Source: Prostheceraeus crozeri (lineage: Eukaryota; Platyhelminthes; Polycladida; Euryleptidae). Taken from it: a stretch of 64,000 bases of DNA. Where the stretch lies: positions 492,264-556,263 of the forward strand of contig CAJQUW010011057.1 in assembly GCA_907163375.1 (NCBI GenBank), read 5' to 3'. Position 1 is the first letter of the stretch. Each line of letters opens with the position of its first letter. A program made the position numbers and the translations under genes. Below are positions 60,410-64,000 of this stretch, piece after piece. The notes under the pieces were generated by a model. It searched no databases and was not told where the DNA came from. It saw only the letters and a program-made list of their open reading frames with translations.

Positions 60410-61200
60410 TCATTCTTCCATCCTTTCTTAACATCTTCCTTTACTCCATTGTTGTGGTTTGGACGATATGAAGCTTCTACAACCGGCATGGTCCTGTATA
60501 TCATCCGTAGATAATCCTAGCTCTGTCCTTATTGATCATTCTGAACCATTTCTTTTCCGGCTTTCCACCATAGCCGTCCATCTGTCACACGAACGTGGTT
60601 GTTGAACCAGATGTTCAGTAAGAACCCGTGACTTTGCACAGCAGAGAAATGCAGTCTTGATGCAGACATTGTAGACGCTACCCTGATCCCTGAGTGGAAT
60701 GTGTCGGTTTGTAAGCAGACTTGTTGTCCTTCAATCATCGCCAGGCTGACGCGATTCTAGCACGAACGGTCGGCGCCATCCCTTTCAACGAAGCACGTCT
60801 CCGTGATAGTGAAATCCTTTTACAATTTCAATTTCAATTGTCACGGCATCACCTGTCTTATGACTTCCACCGACACAGGTTGGGCATCGAAAGCTCATGG
60901 CGTCGCTGAGAGACGTGAGTCCTCTGCACAGCTTGTGGCACTACTTTCTTCACTGTTGACACACCACAAGGGAATCTTCTCTCTTGAACGGGAGAGTTCT
61001 CCTTGTTGCTACTGATAACAGAGAAATATATTGGTGTTCTGGTTGTTTGTATGCTTTGCCTTTCGTATTGTCCTTCATTCCTGCCTTCACCCGTAAGGAC
61101 TAAATCATCTGCGGGTAGCAGCTCCAGTAATCCGCCTCTGCAACGGTCTTCTGTTAACTTCCTCCATCTCGGGAGGATGAAAACGAGGGTCTGAGCACGG
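60410..61200 (-). mobile_element. LINE fragment with the ADD catalytic box
   Basis: Reading the minus strand from 61200 down, GGLLELLPADDLVLTGEG matches the (Y/F)ADD box with one residue off (P for Y/F). Then come FPCGV.., MSFRCPTCVGG (finger), IEIVKGFHYHGDVL, and, after frame changes, ARIASAWR and GSVYNVCIKTAF. This is the same domain order as the other YADD/finger LINEs here and the only one that reaches the catalytic core. Several stops and frame changes show that it is dead. Confidence 0.75.
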
Positions 61201-61979
61201 ATCCTTGATGAACACCGACGCTAATACCGAATTCATCCGATGTACTATCAGCAGCACAAACCTGCACATGACTAAGGCGCAAGCCGAAACGAACCGATAG
61301 AGCCGCGTTTTAATGATTAAAAGTCAATGCACTTTCGGTAATTATATTGGATTCTGTTCGCTCTAACATCTACATCTGATTGCAGATGTTGCTTTTTGTG
61401 CTATTATATTATTCATGTTCGAAGAAAGATGACGGCGACCGCTTTGACATTTGAGAGGATTTAGGTGCTCCCAAACCAGATACATCGTAAAATATGTAAA
61501 ATGGTGCATTGTCTTTGTTATTAGTTGTCTTCATTTACTGTTCTGGTTGCGCCTAGTGCAAAATCTTGATTAAAGAAAACCGAATACTCGTAATAATGTC
61601 TGTTGCATTATCTTATTCAAATCCAGCTTGGAATCTGTCTGTTGATAATAGTCAACATCGACAAATGCTTAATTTATCTGTCTGAATCACGAATCTGGAC
61701 ATACATTTACGCTGTGGTTCCCACATTTAGCATTTGTTGTATTTATATTACATGTATTGTTATCTTGTTATTATTCACGCTGATAAGATAATGATTTGAT
61801 GCAAAATAAAGTGTCATGAATATTGATTGTCCTTTTATCGAGATGACCCGAAAGGAGGACATCTAGAGTTATATATTTAAATAATGAAACCATTAGTTTC
61901 ATAAATTTTGTTTTGACAAAAATTTGTCTAAGCCTATATACACGTATTGATGCATTTATTGTATATTATGCAAATGTAA

Positions 61980-63700
61980 ACGGTGTCTGCATTTGCACAA
62001 AGCAGTAGTAACTTATAGATCACTTGATGAGAGCATTAAATGTATGCATGATCATTTTGTCATAGTGCCCGTCGATAAAGCGGCTAATAATTTTGCTGTT
62101 ATATGTAAGAAATTGTATATCAACATCATGTTGGAAGAACTAGGTTTTGATTTAAACAGTTTGGTACCTGTCGGCAATGCAACTTATTCTGTTTCTTCGG
62201 AAGGTAGAAGTGAAATTGTTGACCGTCACTGTTCACTTGTTAAGTCATTTGGTATAAACTGTTCGGATGATTGTAAAAAGTTGCCTAAATTGTTTTGTAT
62301 TCCGAAGTTTCATAAGTCACCATATAAGTTTAGATTTATTGCTGGAGCGCCGGCAAGTGTACGAGTACACAATTGTCAGTTGTTTCTTAATAAGGGTCCT
62401 TTGTCCTTTAATAGAGACTTTTTTAAACTTTATGTGTGAATAAAGATACAGAAGAAATAGTGAACTTCCGATGTTTTTGGAGCATTAAGTCTACTGAAGA
62501 ATTTTTGTAACGGTTGCAAATAATAAAAATAATGTCTTTTCAATTCCAAGTATTCCGATTTTTCTACATTGTACACTAACCTCAATCACTGAAGGACACT
62601 ATGTTGCACATTGTTGTTTAGCTTGCTGGAGCTAGTTTTTTTCTCCACGTCGAGATAATTTCTTTGTGTTGGTTTTAATAAAAACTTTTTTTCTCGCTGG
62701 CTAAAACGTACAAAAGGTTATCAACTGTTTTAATTTGGAAATGTTGAAGTCCGCAATTTAAAGTTTGTTTATTCTCGGAACTATGTTTTCGTTTGTTTTT
62801 GGTTGGCTTGGCATTCAAAAGCAGGTTAAGTGGGCATTCCTATGGGGGGAAATTGCAGCCCTATGTTAGGCTGATTGTTTTTGTGCCACTGTGAATTCGT
62901 TTTTATGAAATCGTTTTAGTGGTCGAACAAGAAATTCGGATTAGCTGATTGATGTCCTTGCACCACACGTTGATCATCGATGAAATGATGTCTTTTTTAC
63001 AATTATAAAAATTTTGACATCTTTGGTGACTAAGATTTAGCCCGCGGATTTGATGGCTGAGGAGAAATGGGACGGATAAACACTCTCAGTAGAATATCTC
63101 GATGTCATGCTTAATATTTGTAGTGATGGTTTACATACATCAGTTTTTGCATAAGGTTGAGCAATGGTTTGGTTTTGATGTTTATTGTTTTCACTTTTCC
63201 CGACAGTCTTCTTCCTCTTCATATGGGTGGCGAATGTCCTTTGCCAGTCAAGTTCTCTTCGTTACCTTAGGATATGTTTCTCATCTGCCGTATGCCATTG
63301 TTAAAGCTAAAAGCACGTGGAAAATTTAAAGTTTTTGTGAAACGCGGAATATGAAGCCTGCAAGTTAAACAAATGTTTGGAGAGACTGTGGGATAAAAGC
63401 ATTTTTTAGTTTTGTTGTAAATTTGGTTTGCTAGTCAGCCAGAGAAATTTTGATATTTTGTGTGGCTGTCATTTAAGCGTGTTATCATTGTTAAGTCATG
63501 TGTGGGTCCGCCTTTTTGGCGGGGTCCGCCAGCTAGGGTTTGAGCGTACAAATCTGTTAAAGGACCCGAAACCGCGACCTAGCTGGTCCAGTTTGCTGAT
63601 GAACCCCGTTCTATGTTTATTCTTTTCTTGGTATGTCTTGTATAAAGATTGTTAATATGTTTTAAATTTGTTCGGTACGCCATCTAAGTATTATTTCGTT
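61980..63700 (+). mobile_element. Penelope-like element, decayed
   Basis: A fossil element. The frame 61993-62439 reads FVIVPVDKAANNFAVICKKL and, further on, KLPKLFCIPKFHKSPYKFRF IAG, the N-terminal reverse-transcriptase blocks of Penelope-like elements (VDKAANN, LPKLY.IPK.HK.PY..RFI). Similarity to the later RT and thumb region is visible in pieces around 63060-63350. The copy is broken in several places and no complete end repeats were found. The far 3' part is GC-richer and strongly structured. Confidence 0.75.
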
Positions 63701-63751
63701 TCTTTTATTGATTAGGACCGATGACACGGTGGCGGTGAAAACGCTTTCAAC

Positions 63752-63767
63752 AGCCCTTTTCAGGGCT
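63752..63767 (+). terminator. Histone mRNA-type 3' stem-loop
   Basis: AGCCCTTTTCAGGGCT forms a 6-bp stem with a four-base loop and is preceded by TTCAAC and followed by ACAC. The animal histone 3' element, GGCYCTTTTCAGRGCC with A/C-rich flanks, differs only in its first pair (G-C there, A-T here), which keeps the pairing. It binds SLBP and directs U7-dependent processing. No histone coding precedes it in 300 bases, and I did not see a clear purine-rich U7 site. It may belong to the Penelope-like element's 3' part or be a histone gene relic. Confidence 0.6.
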
Positions 63768-64000
63768 ACACTTATTAAGCATATATTAACTTTTTATTGT
63801 ATATTATTGTTCATTCGAAGTGCACTAACCTGACTTTTCCCATAATTGTGATACACCAAAAGATTGTAATTGTAAAACAAGTTCGCATGATACACGGAAC
63901 GAATACGAAAGATACGAAGTTCGAAAGATACACGGTAATCGAACAAAAGTGGTCAGTATAAAAATTGCGGAATGTGATAATTAGTGCAATTAGCCTATCT

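Noticed and set aside
63596-63602. CTGATGA as the core of a hammerhead ribozyme in the Penelope-like 3' part
   Set aside because: No GAAA at stem II distance, and the GAAAC upstream does not pair in a permuted layout.
63709-63740. CCGATGA...GTGAAAAC as a degenerate hammerhead
   Set aside because: One core base is wrong and the closing pair of stem II cannot form.
1-64000. LTR retroelements, endogenous viruses and Polintons
   Set aside because: No paired long terminal repeats and no gag, protease, integrase or capsid-like motifs were recognised; the retroelement pieces present are LINE or Penelope-like.

Overview
The window is animal nuclear DNA: AT-rich, intron-dominated, and filled with SINEs, LINE fragments, Penelope-like fragments and inverted-repeat DNA transposons. 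It carries one clear host gene on the + strand, a bHLH-PAS transcription factor of the ARNT (aryl hydrocarbon receptor nuclear translocator / Tango) class. Seven consecutive coding exons can be placed by homology, with GT/AG borders and matching codon phase: 1336-1508, 5441-5615, 14624-14857, 18047-18343, 19373-19551, 32643-32913 and 41309-41692. They cover PAS-A, the PAS-A/PAS-B linker, PAS-B and most of the Ala/Pro/Gln-rich C-terminal region. The exons for the N-terminus and bHLH lie before base 1. The terminal exon was not found. Protein divergence and the repeat content suggest an invertebrate, but the sequence does not fix the phylum.

Base 1 to about 41.7 kb is the ARNT gene, its introns swollen by repeats. 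These include six + strand copies of one tRNA-derived SINE, two or three other tRNA-like SINEs, and a MITE family with CATAGAAAT ends and 8-bp target duplications, one copy of which splits a LINE in two. There is a 72-bp perfect inverted repeat, a hAT-type element nested in a smaller MITE, and a 2.2-kb element with 376-bp inverted ends. The SINE at 38.8 kb lies inside that last element, so it is younger.

From 41.7 to 64 kb no gene is certain. The region holds LINE 3' fragments on both strands, a diverged tandem duplication, an element rich in the palindrome CATACGTATG, and two small candidate exons near 54.7-54.9 kb that fit each other in phase. It also holds an open frame near 59.5 kb with coding-like codon use, and a decayed Penelope-like element from 62 kb. 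Beyond that element is a hairpin that matches the histone mRNA 3' stem-loop. The oddest object is a 1.39-kb block at 55843-57233 with very high G and CpG content, flanked by a 7-bp direct repeat. It resembles neither its surroundings nor any gene family I know.

No complete autonomous mobile element, RNA gene, CRISPR array or prokaryotic feature is seen.
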